From Isoetes taiwanensis (taxonomy: Eukaryota; Streptophyta; Lycopodiopsida; Isoetales; Isoetaceae): DNA of 64,000 bases. The notes under the pieces are model-generated. The model saw only the letters and a program-made list of their open reading frames with translations, did not search any database and had not been told where the DNA came from. A program made the translations under genes and the position numbers. Each line of letters starts with the position of its first letter. Positions within the stretch are counted from its first letter, which is position 1. Where the stretch lies: the NCBI GenBank assembly GCA_021234155.1, contig JAJEKV010000011.1, positions 13,061,255 to 13,125,254 of the forward strand, in the 5' to 3' direction. Shown here one piece after another: positions 49,540-60,668 of this stretch.

Positions 49540-49752
49540 TATATCTAAAAATCAAAGGACCAAACATTTCAAGCATTTCAGTTGTATTTAGCTCTCTAGG
49601 AAGTTGGAGCGATTAGGATCCAAATCAGGGGGAGAATACATTTCTTGAGAATTTATGCAGTTTTGCCATGAAAAGGAGATTAGACGTCAATTTACGTGTG
49701 GATATACCTCGCAACAAAAGGGTATCGCTGAGAGAAAAAGCAGATTAGGTTG
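49540..49752 (+). pseudogene. Copia integrase core fragment, copy 2
   Basis: Same KSKDQTFQAFQ and GEFMQFCHEKEIRRQF...GIAERK region as copy 1, with TCTTGAG replacing TCTGGAG (an added stop) and the same mutated SKSGG. Confidence 0.8.
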
Positions 49753-49812
49753 GACAACCCGATAGCACATATGCAACCTCATGCTATGTGCATATTTTTT
49801 TTTAACATATTG

Positions 49813-50399
49813 TATTCTATAAACATGTAAATTTTAAATATGTATTGCGGCTGCTCAACTCTTTCATCATTCATTCTTCGAAATAGAAAGACATGACTTC
49901 TATTAGTTGTTTATGAAAGTCGACCAACGCTGTGCAAACTCCATGTTATTGATGTGATATTATGAATGGTTGAAAATAAAGACCAAGTCATATTAATTGC
50001 AAACAAGGCCCACATGTTGGGTAAACTAGCTATAATGTCATCAGCAAAGCGTCTGTGGATAATGTCAACCTAGTTTGGAACTTGCTTAACGTAATGCCAT
50101 TGTACCAAATCGTCTCATAGCAGTAGATATGGCACAACTAACGGATTTTCATTGGTTGTTCTAATGTAGCAGCCAAAAGCCATCAAGTCAGCCTTTCTCA
50201 ACGTATAGAAAGGCGGCATGATAGCATGCCAATGACCCACAATAATCGTGGCCGCCATTAGTGTAGGTCTTGGTCTGACTTCCTGCTTCATATCTTCCTT
50301 CGGAGGTCCGTTTCCCATTTGGTTTCATTTAAGACATTGATCTGCCGTCTCTAAATCGCCGCTATGGTAAAACCAACACTCTGCCTCATTTTAGCGTTT
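49813..50399. other. No gene seen
   Basis: AT-rich flank between the segmental repeat and the TIR element. Confidence 0.45.
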
Positions 50400-50810
50400 T
50401 AGAGTCCGGGATGTGGTATTTCCGGACTTTCTTGGTGGTATTTCTGGACATCCGTTATCAGCCAGATGGTATTTCCGGCCAAAAAGGGTGGTATTTCTGG
50501 CCAAAAAGTGGTATTTCTGGCCAAAAACCAAGCGCGAAACTGCGCGCCGGAGCTGAAATCTTTGGGATCGTTCTTGCAGCTCCGTGGACGGCTTGAACTG
50601 CTTCAAAAGCCCTTCTAATCACTTTGTCTGCCTCTTTAACATTAGTTTGATGAAGAGAGGAAGCGATTTGAGCCCAGATAGAGCCGGATTGATCCAAAAA
50701 TGCCCCAAAACAGTTGATTCTGGGCTTGAAACTGTGAAGTTACAGTGGCTGATAACGGGTGGCCAGAAATACTACAAAAAAAGTCCGGAAATACCACATC
50801 CCGGACTCTA
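50400..50810. mobile_element. 411-bp TIR element (MITE-like)
   Basis: Ends TAGAGTCCGGGATGTGGTAT and its reverse complement at 50791-50810; similarity runs inward about 65 bp to ATAACGG/CCGTTAT. Inside the left arm GGTATTTCYGGCCAAAAA is repeated three times (about 50468-50526). No transposase. The target duplication is unclear (AAAT/AT-rich flanks). Confidence 0.75.
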
Positions 50811-51058
50811 AATACGGCGGTCCCATTTTAGCATTTAATTCCTTCCTTATTTGCCTTTGGGCAGAGGTCCTTTACAATGCTTGAAACGGGCTTGGTTCTC
50901 GGCTTTAGAGGTGCCTGCCTTCTGTTCGGGTTGCGAAACATGTTCTTGAAGTGCAATTTATTGCGTTTTGAATTTTGTGCTTCCAATTTTTTGCGCTGAC
51001 TCTGAGTATGAAATCAAGAAATCTTTCGTTTCTTTCTTCTGGCTGATTGTGAACAAGA

Positions 51059-51919
51059 ATGGTTAGTTATCCTTTGTTGGGCCAGATTCTGTATACGCTT
51101 TTATGCTGCTGCATAGGAATATTGGTAATTGCTGGTTGTGAAGCAAATGAAGCACAAGCCCTTCTTGATTTTAAGAATGGTCTTGGAGGCGCAGCAGCAT
51201 CAGTACTGATTTCATGGACTAACATCAGTAGCTGCTGTAACAGCAGCTGGTTAGGGATCGCATGTGGAAATGGAAATACTTACAAGGTCAAGGGAATCAA
51301 TTTGGCTGGCTCCAAACTCAAGGGTTCCTTAACTTCAGTTGGTAGCATCTTCACAAGGCTCAAAGGTCTGCGGGAGCTTAACTTGTCTCAAAATTCTCTT
51401 TCTGGCCAGTTTCCATCAGGGTTATTAAATCTAACTCAATTGGAAAGAATAGATTTGAGTGGCAATTCCCTCTCTGGTTATCTACCAGGAGCATTTCGTT
51501 CTAAGTTAGCCCATCTCAATCTCTCAGATAATTATTTCAATGGCAGATTTTCCTTATTTCAGGGAGTCTCCACTCTGGAGGAGCTGGATTTTAGTGGCAA
51601 CAATTTAACAGGTGAAATTCCAGCTGATATCTGCTCTGCTTCTCCCAAATTGCATGTTCTGGACTTGTCCGAGAACCAGCTTTCAGGCAGTCTAAGCTCT
51701 GGTCTATCGAGGTGCCAAAATTTGACCGTCATAGATGTTTCTTCAAACAGGTTAAATGGTCAAGTTCCAACAGATATTGGCAGCTTGATCAACCTCGAAT
51801 TGCTCATTTTGACAGACAACCAATTTTCTGGTTATATTCCAGAGGAAATTGGCAAGCTACAGCGTTTGAAGCAGATTTGGCTGAGCACAAACAATTTAAG
51901 TCTTGTCTTTTTTGCTTAA
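51059..51919 (+). CDS. Truncated LRR receptor-like protein
   Basis: The N-terminal ectodomain of a plant LRR receptor kinase or receptor-like protein, which senses ligands at the plasma membrane. 286 aa from ATG 51059. Seen: signal peptide at residues 1 to about 29 (LLCCCIGILVIAG core), LRRNT_2 cap with ALLDFKNGLGG and a paired-Cys SSCCNSSW...IACGNG, then eight plant-type LRRs (LxxLxLSxNxLSGxxP). Transmembrane and kinase parts are missing: after STNNLS the frame runs into LVFFA and stops, and unrelated sequence follows. Intact receptors exceed 600 aa. It is either a pseudogene or a short secreted decoy. No frameshift within the read part. Confidence 0.75.
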   Translation: MVSYPLLGQILYTLLCCCIGILVIAGCEANEAQALLDFKNGLGGAAASVLISWTNISSCCNSSWLGIACGNGNTYKVKGINLAGSKLKGSLTSVGSIFTRLKGLRELNLSQNSLSGQFPSGLLNLTQLERIDLSGNSLSGYLPGAFRSKLAHLNLSDNYFNGRFSLFQGVSTLEELDFSGNNLTGEIPADICSASPKLHVLDLSENQLSGSLSSGLSRCQNLTVIDVSSNRLNGQVPTDIGSLINLELLILTDNQFSGYIPEEIGKLQRLKQIWLSTNNLSLVFFA

Positions 51920-51924
51920 TAAGT

Positions 51925-54420
51925 GAGTTCTTGATGTAATATGGTTGATCCGAGAGTGTTTTAGCATGATTGAGTGGTTTGTTAGGATCAAAACTCCGGA
52001 TCTTGGCGTGACTGTGATTTAGGGTTCTTGGCAGAAAAGCTTGAAATATCCCACAGGAATTTTCAAGAAAGTTGGCATGGATTTATAAAGACGAATCCAG
52101 TCAGCATTATTAAATCGACGTGCCATGCCCACGTGGGATTCGGTCCGTAACCGCCCCACACGCCCTGGTGTGCCACGTGGCATGGGGTGATTGGTTGGGG
52201 AGAATCTAGGCTTTGGGGGGGGGAGGGGTAGATAGATTTTTTTTTTGCTTAATGGAATCAGGCACGTTTCCCAAGAAAACCAATATGAAGGTTTAAATGA
52301 GCCCATTTTTGAAAATTCCTTTTTGCAAAAAGAATCTTTTTTGATGCTTTATACAATGGTGGTATCTCTTTTGCAAAATTAGATTTTTGATTTTTTGGTT
52401 CAAAAAAGGGTATGGAAATGGTGAGGTGGCAAGTAGGCAAGGTGAGTTGGCAAGATGATGCTGACATGGCAAAGAGGGGTGATGAGTGTTGCCCCCAAAG
52501 GGCAACATGCTAATTGTGTTCTATGCATTCAAGCCAGGTTAAGTCATTTCTAAAGACTAGGTCAAAGATTGGAAGAGCTTGGTAGTCAACATTGGTGTGA
52601 AGGTCAAAAGATGCTTACCTTCTAGGTCAACAAATGCTTAAACCAAAAGTTCACAAGAGGTATTTTATTTGGGATCAAATGCTTAGTTAAGAATATGCTC
52701 TAGAAGAATCTAGGTTATGAAGTTTGGAAGACATCTTTTGAAGATTGGAAGTTAAGAGTTTGGAAGACCCCATGGTGTATAGTTTCTAATTTTGGCCTTT
52801 GCTTCACCCCACTATCTCCATTTTTGCACCTTTAGCCCAACATTGTTTTCATGCCCATTGCTCATCCCTTTGCCATGCCCACCTTGTCATTTTGCCCAAG
52901 TCCTTGCCATTTCCTCCAAATACCACTACATTGATTATTCAAAAAGACATTCAAGCCCTTATTGCAAAGTTATTATTCCCCTCTTTTGCATTTCCACCTT
53001 TATCTCCCTACTAGCCCTTCATGATTTCTTTTGCCTTCATTCCTATTCCATTATGCCCTCATTGGTATATTCCAAACCTTGTCAAAAGATGCCCCAAAGA
53101 TTCCATATTCCTTTACATGTGTGGGCAATCTTCCTTATGGTCAAGAGGTTATAACTTCTTTTAAATATTCTATGAACAAAAGCCTTTAACCATTGACCAA
53201 GTTTTTAAAATGATCAAATACGGCATATATAGGGCATATTCCTGCAAAAATACGAAACCGTATCGCGAAAATTATGCGAAAATACAGCTGAAGAACCTTA
53301 GAACTGGAAATCCGGCTCGAATCATGCCTTCCCGCGCTCCATTCTCTCTGAGACCACTCTATTTTTGGATTCCGAAACCTAAGCAAGAAATTAAGCCTAA
53401 ATTTGTTACCTAAAATCACTGGAATCGAAATTCAAAAACTATATACAGGGGAAACACAATGACAACATTTTCGAAGGCCCAGACGCACTCAAATCCGACA
53501 TTGATCAATGCTGAGCATGACCTGAAAGATTCTTGAAGTCCCTGGGCATTCCTCGACTGGATTTGCAAAGATCTAGTTGATATTACTTTCAAAAATTATC
53601 TTATGACTTACTATGATTATTTTCCAATATCTGAAACTTTGAAGTATCATTATCCATTGTTATTATGATGTACTTACCTTCATATCAATATAAATTGACT
53701 GCCAAGTTGTCAAATTCCTCTCTGATACATTTCTTAGCAATTCTTGACTCAAAATATTTTACAGAAAATCCCTGAGTGTTCCAAAGCACTATTGGCCTAT
53801 TTGCCATCTATCCTTAGAGCAGCTGTGAGCTAAATGCTTTGAAAACATCAAAAAATACCACTTCTAGTTCAAGTTAGAAAAATTAGCATTCGGGTCTGAT
53901 CACGTTTTGACTGTGTTTTGCCAAATCCAGCCACAAAAAATGCTTCTGCAGTTTCAAATGGAAATTTGACCTCATGCCCCTTTCTCTCATCACCATTAGA
54001 GCACATGTGCTTTGGAAATTCCCAAAAATACGATCCGCAACTTCAAATCTTATTTTCTGATCACTGTTTTCCATAGTTGACCTCTATTGACCAATTTTTG
54101 ACCCCACTTTGAGATTGAATATCTCTCAAATTTATAGTCTGACTTGGTCAGAAACTTCACCACTGAGTTCCTACAACTTTTTTGAGCAAGTCTGAAGTGG
54201 TTGACTCGAAAAATCAATCCTTTTCTTGTCTCCACAACCGTTTGAGTCAAGGTCCCATTTCCTAGAAATGGGAAAGGTATGAAATTTGAGTTTTTTTGGA
54301 CTTTTCTTTGGATTTATCTTGCATAGACTGATCACCTTAAGTGATCTGGAGGTTCTAACCCCAATTTGGGTGTAAACTCAAGTTGGTTCCTTGTGGTTGA
54401 CCTTTAAGCCAGATTTAGGG
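51925..54420. other. Gene-free interval before the gypsy element
   Basis: May contain the 5' LTR of the gypsy element, but I could not fix its borders. Features seen: a hairpin GTTGCCCCCAAAGGGCAAC near 52490, a G-run/T-run near 52217-52248 and CCCATTTCCTAGAAATGGG palindrome at about 54252-54270. Confidence 0.4.
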
Positions 54421-54467
54421 TCAACATTTTGGAGGTTCCACCGAGATCTTCCTGGATTTTGGAACTC

Positions 54468-55319
54468 ATGGCTCCAAAACAAAAATGTCCAGCAGAACAA
54501 GAACCATTAGAAGATGTTGATGTATCAGATCATTGCAGGGAGAGACCATTGCCCTCAAGTGTTTCAACTAGTTTGCTTCAGAACCTGCCTTATCAATTTG
54601 AATTGAATGTCCCTGTTCCCTTACCTACTTTTGATTCCAGTATGAGTGCTAACAACTTTTTGAGAATATTTGAAGATTATTACAGGGATTATGGCTTCAA
54701 AAAAGGGTGCAAGCTCTCAGAATTTGAAAAATGCTTCAAAGAAGAGAGTGAGGCTGGTGCTTGGCTAACTTATGAAAAGTTAATGGGGACCACCTCATGG
54801 GATGAGCTTGTTAAGAAGTTCTTAGATAGGTTTGGTAAGTTGGCTGATCCCAAAGATTTGGTTAATGAGTTGCAAAGTTTTTCTATACATGCAGGGGAGA
54901 GCGTGAATCAGTACAAAGAAAGATTCAGCACATTCATGAGTAGATGCCAAAGAGCTCAAGTTACAATTCCAACTCTTTTTCTGGTCACTGCTTTCATCAA
55001 TGGTTTGGAAAGGAGACCAGATATCCAAAGGAAGCTGCTCAAGATCCAAGCTGTTGAGGGTTTCGATTCTATATACAAAGTTTTTGCCAAAACCACTGAC
55101 CTTACTCAGATGCTTTCCACCTTACCAGACAAACATCATGTTTCCTACCATAATCATGACCCCTTCTACCCTGATGCCACTGCGCATTATGATCATCACC
55201 CTTCCATTCCAGTTTATGCCATACAGAAGGAAAAAAAGAAATCTAAAGAGGAAGAAGCTAACTCTCAAGTTGCAGAGGTCAAGGCAGATTTATCTAAAGT
55301 CACTGAGGCTTTAGCATAA
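54468..55319 (+). pseudogene. Gypsy Gag
   Basis: Capsid-like protein that packages element RNA. The first ATG in frame is 54468 (MAPKQKCPAEQEP). Residues about 60-190 fit the retrotransposon Gag domain: GAWLTYEKLMGTTSWDELVK, KFLDRFGKLADPKDLVNELQ, GESVNQYKERFSTFMSRC. A helical Lys/Glu tail follows. The stop TAA at 55317 is in frame with the zinc-knuckle/protease part, and the heptad pattern (VTEALA, stop, LTKQLVELK) runs across it, so it probably arose from a CAA codon. Confidence 0.85.
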
Positions 55320-56966
55320 TTAACCAAACAATTGGTTGAGCTCAAGACTACAAGAACAGGTAAAACTTACCCTGAATGTATCCATTGCAATAGGAATTCT
55401 CACCCATCAGAAATTTGCTATTGGCAAGTGTGTCCTAAATGCAATAGAAAAGGCCACTTTGGAAAGGAATGTCCTATTTGTTCTTTTTGTAAAGAAGTTG
55501 GTCATACTGATATTAGGTGTGATGTTAAGGAATACTTTGCTAAGCAGGAAAAAGAAAAGAGACCAGAACCTAAGCCTCCTGTGAGATTTGCTGAACCAAG
55601 TACTTCTATAAGGTTTATTCAGGCTACAGAAGTTCCCAAAGCTGAAGAAGTTATAGTGGTGCAAACTAGAAGCATGAATGAAGCTCATGTACATACTGAA
55701 CCAAGTAGACATTCCACTGGCAGGTCTTCACCACCTATAGTGGAATCACCTGCTCAAATGATAGCTCCACCCCCACAGCAAAAATATGGTAAGAAAGATC
55801 AAGACCTTGATGAAGTTGATGTTTTGCTCAAAAACTCTAAAGTAAGTGTGGATCTTTTCACGTTGCTAAAAATTGCACCTAGCTATAGAAAAAGAGTACT
55901 GCAGCAAACTGGTGGTGAGACATTGAATGCTTGTGTGAATTTTACTAATGCCACTAACCTTGTTTTAGCACAGAATGAAGAAGACCCTGGGGCATTCACA
56001 TGTTCAGCTGCTTTAGGAGGTTATACCTTTTCAAATGTGTTACTTGATGGGGGATCCCCCTTAAACATCATGCCATATGGCATTATGAAGAAGTGTGGTT
56101 TCGAGGTGGACAAGAAGGCTTCCATATTATTAAGATCTTTTTATAATGCTAAGATTACTCCTATTGGTGTGGTGACTAAAGTGCCTGTTAATACAGAAGA
56201 CATAACTGTAGCTGCTAACTTTATTGTAGTGGCTTTTGAAGATATAGGGGATGAATCTGACATCTATGATCTACTTTTAAGAAGGAGATGGTTGGCCACT
56301 GTGGATGCTAGGCCAGTCTGGTCTCAAGGGAGATGCACCATCTCCAATGGCTCTCAAACTGCTACAATTTACAATCAAGACGGCTCCTATGGCTCCCAAG
56401 AGGAGGTAAACTTTATAAAGGAAATGTTAATTGAAGAACCTTTGGGATCTTACAGGATAAAAAATACAAGATTAAGAAAATATGAAATGGTTCCTCTTAT
56501 TATGGAGTGTGCACTTCCCAGCAGACAAGGATCATCAGGATTCTTATGGTTTGATGGAGGTATTTCTAAAAAAATAAATATTGCATCATCTGCTGCTATT
56601 TTGAAAGATTCTTCTCACAAACTCTTAGCAAAAGTAGGAAGAATCTTCCCTCAAATCACTTCTAATATAGCAAAATATAAAGCTTTGATTGCAGATCTTC
56701 AGGAAGCCAAAGCTATGGATATTGCTAACATCCACATTTATGGTGATTCACAACTAATCTGCAGACAAGTTTCAGGGGATTATCAAACAAAAAATGCAGA
56801 TATGGAGTTCTTGAAGAATCAAGCAATGGGAGTACTCTCAAGTTTTGCTTCATGGGAGATCACTCATATCCCAAGAGAAAATTTTTTTGAAGCTGATGCC
56901 TTGTGTAGGGAGACTCTCATGTCACATTTAACTAAGGGAGCTATTCCTGAAGATACAATGAAGTAA
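55320..56966 (+). pseudogene. Gypsy zinc knuckles, protease and RNase H-like domain
   Basis: Same frame as Gag. Three CCHC knuckles occur in a row: CIHCNRNSHPSEIC, CPKCNRKGHFGKEC, CSFCKEVGHTDIRC. A retropepsin-like domain follows with VLLDGGSPLNIMP (active-site D-G-G in place of D-S/T-G) and DLLLRRRWLATVDARP. Then an RNase H fold of the RVT_3/archaeal type: FLWFDGGISKK, SNIAKYKALIADLQEAKAMD, IHIYGDSQLICRQVSGDY, HIPRENFFEADALC. Three of the acidic residues are present; the Glu expected in NxAEY is Lys here. An RNase H at this place, before RT, is not the usual gypsy order. Confidence 0.85.
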
Positions 56967-56983
56967 AAGCACTCTGTCCTATT

Positions 56984-57478
56984 TTGACCATTGATGCATC
57001 AGAGAAAAAAGACACTGAAGAGATTGTAATCACAAAAAATGGTAAGACTAGAACCCCGTTTGTCGGAGATTTGATTGAATATCAAAACAAAGAGAGCATA
57101 CAAATGTTTTTTGAAGAAAGGAAAGATGTGTCTGCCTGGGATTACTCAGAGCTCACAGCTATTAAAACTGAGGTATGCCAATTTGAAATTAAGATCAAAG
57201 AAGGTTGTAAACCTGTCTTTCAAAAATTAAGAAGAATTAATGCTTCATTGATGGGATTAATCAAAGATGAATTGGATAAGATGTTAGATGCAGGTGTTAT
57301 CATTGAAATTATTAATCCAGAATGGGTATCTTGCATTGTTCCTGTGGAGAAAAAAAGTGGTGCTTTAAGAATTTGCATTGACTATCGAGATCTCAACAAA
57401 GCTACCATCAAGGATTATTATCCTTTGCCTTTTCTGGCTTCTTGAATGATCATAAGCCATCTGGACCAGCAATGGAAG
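56984..57478 (+). pseudogene. Gypsy reverse transcriptase, N-terminal part
   Basis: Encodes DVSAWDYSELTAIKTEVCQF, then KDELDKMLDAGVIIEI, PEWVSCIVPVEKKSGALRIC, IDYRDLNKATIKDYYPLPFL: blocks 1-3 of gypsy RT. A TGA follows PFLAS, but MIISHLDQQW continues the fit until 57478, where the microsatellite-tailed insertion starts. A frame break separates it from the preceding domain. Confidence 0.88.
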
Positions 57479-58322
57479 GAAGGAAGGAAGGAAGGAAGGA
57501 AGAAAATTTTAACGTCCACGGAACCCAATCGGGTTATGGGAAACAGACATAGCAGTCTATCTTTATTTTTCATAGTTCTAGCTTTTTATATTTGTTTTTC
57601 ATTCTTTTGCATTGCTTCCACAACTTGAGAAGATAAAAAATACAAGTTTTGAGTTCACCATTTAATACATAGGTTTATGAAATCCATGGAACGCGTACTC
57701 TAACAGATAACTTGGAATGAACACTAGAAAGTTTATGCTAAACCTCAAGATCAGGAGCATTGATTATTTTTAATGAATAGAGTAGCTCATGAGGTGCTTA
57801 TATCCCGCAATTGAAACTGAAATTGATTAACATGAGGGAGTTCTTAATTTTAAAAAGAAGGTGGACCGGTAATGGTCTCAGATAATACGAACATTTCTTG
57901 ATTTCTTGAAAACAAACGCTATGTTTTTTTTACGTGTTTGTTTTTGGGGTGATTCCATATCGTGGTAACCTTTCATAATGTGATTTTTTTGAGGATGACT
58001 TTGAATCATTTTACTCCTATATAGACATAAGTTATCATTCACTTGTAATTGAAAAAATAAAAGAAAATCAAAACCTTATCATCAAGGCTAATGGACATTT
58101 TTCTTAGATAAAGCAAGTTGTCTAATACTTATATTCAAAATTTTGGGTCAAAATTCATTTTCCTACAAAAGTTAGAGATTTGATTTGGGAACAGCTTTCT
58201 GGAAACCAGTATTGGTTCACAGAAGACAAGCAGCAGTTTTGACCCTGTCATGTTCAAACAACCCTATCTCCCTTCTCAGACCTCGGATTGAGGTGCAGTT
58301 TTTTGTGTTTTACTCTCTTAGC
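57470..58322. mobile_element. Composite insertion in the gypsy RT
   Basis: The left part has (GGAA)6, GAAAATTTTAACGTCCACGGAACCC and AATCGGGTTATGGGA, the reversed end of the retroposon at 20597-20698. The right part (about 58190-58310) is the reverse complement of 27890-28015 in the TTAA element (shared AACATGACAGGGTCAAAACTGCT), and GTGGACCGGTAATGGTC near 57862 matches its palindromes. It replaces about 35-40 RT codons between HLDQQW and KTSFITPWG. Confidence 0.75.
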
Positions 58323-58933
58323 CAAAGACTTCCTTCATCACTCCCTGGGGCACATATGCTATGAAAAGAATGCGCTTTGGTTTAATGAATGCTCAAGCTA
58401 CCTTCCAAAGAGCAATGGACATTATTTTCAAATCAATGTCTGCTGAAGAGTTTAGGGTGTACCTAGATGATCTTTGCCTAGGCTCTCATCCTACTAATCA
58501 TGTGGAATTACTTGCAAAAATTTGTTCTCTATGCAGAAGTTTGGGAGTTAATCTAAATCCAAAGAAATGCATCTTTTTTGCATCTAAAGGACAACTCTTA
58601 GGACATGAAGTATCCAACCAAGGCATTCAAGTTGCTCAACACAAGATTGAAGCCCTCAAAAAGCTAGCACCTCCCAAGAATCTAAAGCAGGTTAAGAGTT
58701 TTATTGGTATGACAAGTTTCCTCAGGATGTATATTCCTAATTTTGCTCATATTTTGAGTCCCATTTCTAAGTTGACAAGGGTAGGCAAGTTTTCTAAGTC
58801 TGAAAGTAAGCATATACCTATCACATGGACTTCAGAATGCCAAGAGGCTTTTGACTTTCTCATTCTATCCATATGTGAAGCCACACTTTTGAAAAAACCA
58901 GATTTGAACATGCCTGTATATCACTGTTACTAA
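58323..58933 (+). pseudogene. Gypsy reverse transcriptase, C-terminal part
   Basis: Resumes with KTSFITPWGTYAMKRMRFGL, then NAQATFQRAMD, YLDDLCLGS (catalytic YxDD box as YLDD), GHEVSNQGIQV and SFIGMTSFLRMYIPNFAHIL, the connection region. It ends at a stop after VYHCY, where a frameshift leads into RNase H. Confidence 0.9.
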
Positions 58934-58934
58934 A

Positions 58935-59846
58935 AAGGCCATAGGACTAGCCATTTTGCAGGATAAACACACCATAGTATTTGCAAGTAAACAATGGTCT
59001 GCCCTTGAAGAAAGATATACCAGAATAGAAAAGAGTGCTGCTGCACTCATGTTCCTTATCAATAGGCAAGGACACTTGCTTCTGAAAAGTCAAGTCCAAG
59101 TCTACATGAAGCAAAACCCAATGGGTTTACTGTTTGGTAAGGCAACCAGTAAGCCAAAGATCCAGAGATGGGCTTGTAAGTTGCAAAGTTATGATATTTC
59201 TGTAAAAGAGTTGCATTTGGTACGAAGTCCTAGCCTTTATTTGCCTTACATATTTTTTAACCATGAAGATGAGTTGGATACTACTGACACTTCACTTGCA
59301 GTAGCTCATATAGAGGTAACTCTAGGAGATCAAGCTAAGAGGGGATGGCAACAACCTATTAGAGACTTTTTACAATATGGGATCATCTCCCCAAGCCTCA
59401 CTTCAAGCCAAAAAAGGAGACTCAAGGATAAATGCAGACAATTCAAGATGATAGACAATGTCCTGTGCAAAGTCAACCGAGATGGAGTCTTGTTGAGGTG
59501 TGTAGATGAAAGTGAGTCTGCTTTAATTATCAGGGAAATGCATAAAGGTATTTGTGGAGGACATTTTGCTGGTGATACTACAGCAAAAAAGATTCTCAGG
59601 TCTGGATACTACTGGCCTACTATTTTTAAAGATTGTTATGAGATTATAAAGACTTGCCATCAATGCCAAATCTTTAGCAAAAGAATTTTACTGCCAACTG
59701 CCCTTAATCCCATCATATCTCCAGGGCCTTTTCAGATTTGGGGACTAGATTATATTGGCCCCATTAATCCTTCTTCTGCAGGTCAACATCAACATATTAT
59801 TGTAGCCACAGACTATTTACCAAGTGGGCAGAAGCCATACCTTTGA
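58935..59846 (+). pseudogene. Gypsy RNase H remnant and integrase (zinc finger, first Asp)
   Basis: Begins KAIGLAILQDKHTIVFASKQ with WSALEERYTRIEKSAAALMF, the gypsy RNase H. Then the integrase HHCC finger: HKGICGGHFAGDTTAKKIL ... CHQCQ, followed by WGLDYIGPI with the first catalytic Asp. Reading ends by frameshift at about 59820-59846. The frame otherwise remains open for 296 codons. Confidence 0.88.
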
Positions 59847-60400
59847 GGCAGGCTAATGCCTTCACAACTGCAAGGTTTTTACATGAATATGTTTGTTCCA
59901 GGTTTGGTATTCCTTTCCAGTTGCATTCTGATAGGGGTACACCTTTTGTTAATGAAGTTATTGCTAACCTGTTGGACATTTTGAAGGTCAAGCATACCAA
60001 AAGCTCCTCATACTATCCCCAGGGTAATGGACAAGCTGAAGCCATTAACAAAGTGTTGAAAAATGTTTTGCAGAAGACAGTTGAGGTCAACAAGAGGGAT
60101 TGGCATGTCAAAATAGTGGATGCACTTTGGGCTTATAGAGTCACCATCAAAACAGCTACAAATCATACACCTTTCAATTTGGTTTATGGCATAGAGGCAG
60201 TTTTACCAGTGGAACTCGAGTTGCCTTCCCTGAGATTGGCTCATAAATTATGCTTACCTTTTGAACATGCCTTGCAAGAAAGATTGGATGCCTTGCTACA
60301 CCTAGATGAATATAGAATGGAAGCTGAGAATACTAATTTGCTGAAAAAGGCTAAAGATCTGGCTGCATTCAAAGCTGCACATACCAGTCACAATCATCTC
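59843..60400 (+). pseudogene. Gypsy integrase, C-terminal half
   Basis: Continues the integrase core after the frameshift: FLHEYVCSRFGIPFQLHSDR (second Asp), SSSYYPQGNGQAEAINKVLK (catalytic Glu), then DALWAYRVTIKTATNHTPFN and YGIEAVLPVELELPS. D,D,E are therefore all conserved across the two pieces. After KAAHTSHNH the frame enters the CCACCTAGGCTC minisatellite. Confidence 0.9.
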
Positions 60401-60668
60401 ATGCCACCTAGGCTCAAACATGCCAAGGTGGCTCAAATATGTCATGCGAGCTCCTATATGCCACCTATAGGCTCCAACATGCCACGTGGGCTTCAACATG
60501 CCACCTAGGCTCCAACATGCCAACGTGCCTCAAACATGCCACCTAGCTCCAACATGACACCTAGGCTCAAACATGCCAAGGTGGCTCAAACATGCCATGT
60601 GGGCTTCATGCCACCTAGGCTCCAACATGTCAAGGTGGCTCAAACATGCCATGTGGGCTCCAACATGA
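60395..60668. repeat. Minisatellite (CCACCTAGGCTCCAACATG; AAGGTGGCTCAAACATGCC)
   Basis: Two related half-units, GCCACCTAGGCTC.AACAT and GCCAAGGTGGCTCAAACATGCC, alternate about 12 times. CCACCTAGG and CCAAGGTGG are themselves near-palindromic. The array replaces the 3' end of the gypsy pol. Confidence 0.85.

Larger units (their letters stand above)
48503..49812 (+). repeat. Segmental repeat, copy 2 (copia + MITE)
   Basis: Partner of 23691-25880, about 0.9 kb shorter. At the deletion point the sequence jumps from GCTGACGCTGACGCTGAC to AAGAGCAGCTGG. Confidence 0.9.
54429..60400 (+). mobile_element. Ty3/gypsy retrotransposon with atypical domain order (decayed)
   Basis: Order on the plus strand: Gag, three zinc knuckles, protease, an RNase H-like domain, reverse transcriptase (interrupted), RNase H, integrase. 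Stops, frameshifts and a ~0.85-kb composite insertion make it inactive. LTRs were not delimited. The 3' part dissolves into a minisatellite at 60395. Confidence 0.88.
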
